From positions 1 through 5,150 of the forward strand of contig JBQCGJ010000150.1 of assembly GCA_051955775.1 (NCBI GenBank): a stretch of DNA of 5,150 nucleotides, given 5' to 3'. Shown here one piece after another: positions 4,985-5,150 of the stretch (its first letter is position 1; each line of letters begins with the position of its first letter). The translations under genes and the position numbers were made by a program. The notes under the pieces were generated by a model. It saw only the letters and a program-made list of their open reading frames with translations, searched no databases and was not told the DNA's origin. Source of the stretch: DASUHT01 sp051955775. Lineage in GTDB: Bacteria; Actinomycetota; Thermoleophilia; Gaiellales; JAICJC01.

Positions 4985-5150
4985 TCAAGCGGCGCCGGGG
5001 GGACCCGCAAGCGACCGCAGCGTCCCGGTCAGCACGTCGATCGCCGAGGCCACATCCTCTCGGCTGGTGAGCTCGTCGGGACGGTGGCTGGCGCCGCCGT
5101 TCAGGCTGCGGACGAAGATCATGCCGCTGTCCACGCCGGCCTCGGCCAGC
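4985..5150 (-). CDS. M20-family amidohydrolase, N-carbamoyl-L-amino-acid hydrolase/allantoate amidohydrolase type (C-terminal 54 residues)
   Basis: The minus-strand frame is open from the right edge (first full codon 5149-5147) to TGA at 4985-4987. The peptide contains GMIFVRSLNGGASHRPDELT, the C-terminal signature of the carbamoylase/allantoate amidohydrolase branch of M20 peptidases (compare the GMIFVxSxxGxSHxPxE pattern). The His encoded at 5084-5086 corresponds to the last metal ligand of this family. Enzymes of this group remove the carbamoyl group from N-carbamoyl amino acids, or hydrolyse allantoate or ureidoglycolate, releasing ammonia and CO2. That is the step after ring opening by the cyclic amidohydrolase encoded downstream. 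Some 32 bases separate it from tetR, which appears to have its own promoter, so read-through from this gene into the operon is possible but not required. The first seven-eighths or so of the gene is outside the window, so the subfamily stays open. Confidence 0.8.
   Translation of the reverse strand, partial: LAEAGVDSGMIFVRSLNGGASHRPDELTSREDVASAIDVLTGTLRSLAGPPGAA

Noticed and set aside
4953..4988. TTG start at 4988 for the regulator, adding 12 residues
   Set aside because: It would overlap the M20 stop codon and read through the promoter and operator; the helix-turn-helix domain is already complete from the ATG at 4952.
1..5150. tRNA, rRNA, CRISPR array, riboswitch, insertion sequence or attachment site
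   Set aside because: I saw no cloverleaf-like gene, regular spaced repeats, transposase motifs or terminal inverted repeats; almost every base is within a coding region or a gap of a few bases.

Overview
The window is uniformly GC-rich. Gene packing is dense, with start/stop overlaps and an almost leaderless-looking regulator gene. This suggests a high-GC bacterium, most likely an actinobacterium, although nothing here fixes the taxon. No rRNA, tRNA, CRISPR array, transposase or repeat family is visible.

Layout: the left edge (1-274, + strand) holds the C-terminal 90 residues of a phosphoribosyltransferase. Everything else is one block on the - strand, read from right to left. It contains: the last 54 residues of an M20-type amidohydrolase of the N-carbamoyl-amino-acid/allantoate hydrolase kind (5150-4985); a TetR-family regulator (4952-4314); an allantoinase/hydantoinase-type cyclic amidohydrolase (4317-2911); an Asp/Glu/hydantoin racemase (2904-2170); a zinc-containing medium-chain dehydrogenase (2167-1136); a TudS/DUF523-related putative desulfidase (1139-591); and a 102-residue protein I do not recognise (598-290). 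Junctions are 4-base overlaps (ATGA), an 8-base overlap, or gaps of 2 to 6 bases, so the block from tetR leftwards looks like one operon with coupled translation. The operon and the phosphoribosyltransferase gene converge at 275-289.

How the genes may work together: racemase, cyclic amidohydrolase and carbamoyl-amide hydrolase are the three classic steps that turn a 5-substituted hydantoin (or allantoin) into an amino acid (or ureidoglycolate-type product). A gene from a family related to a thiouracil desulfidase in the same operon suggests that the natural substrate could be a 2-thiohydantoin or other thio-heterocycle: sulfur removed first, then racemisation, ring opening and decarbamoylation. 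This is inference; ordinary allantoin or hydantoin use is the main alternative. A near-perfect 21-base inverted repeat covers the tetR start codon, directly after an extended -10-like element, and is a good candidate operator for the cluster regulator.
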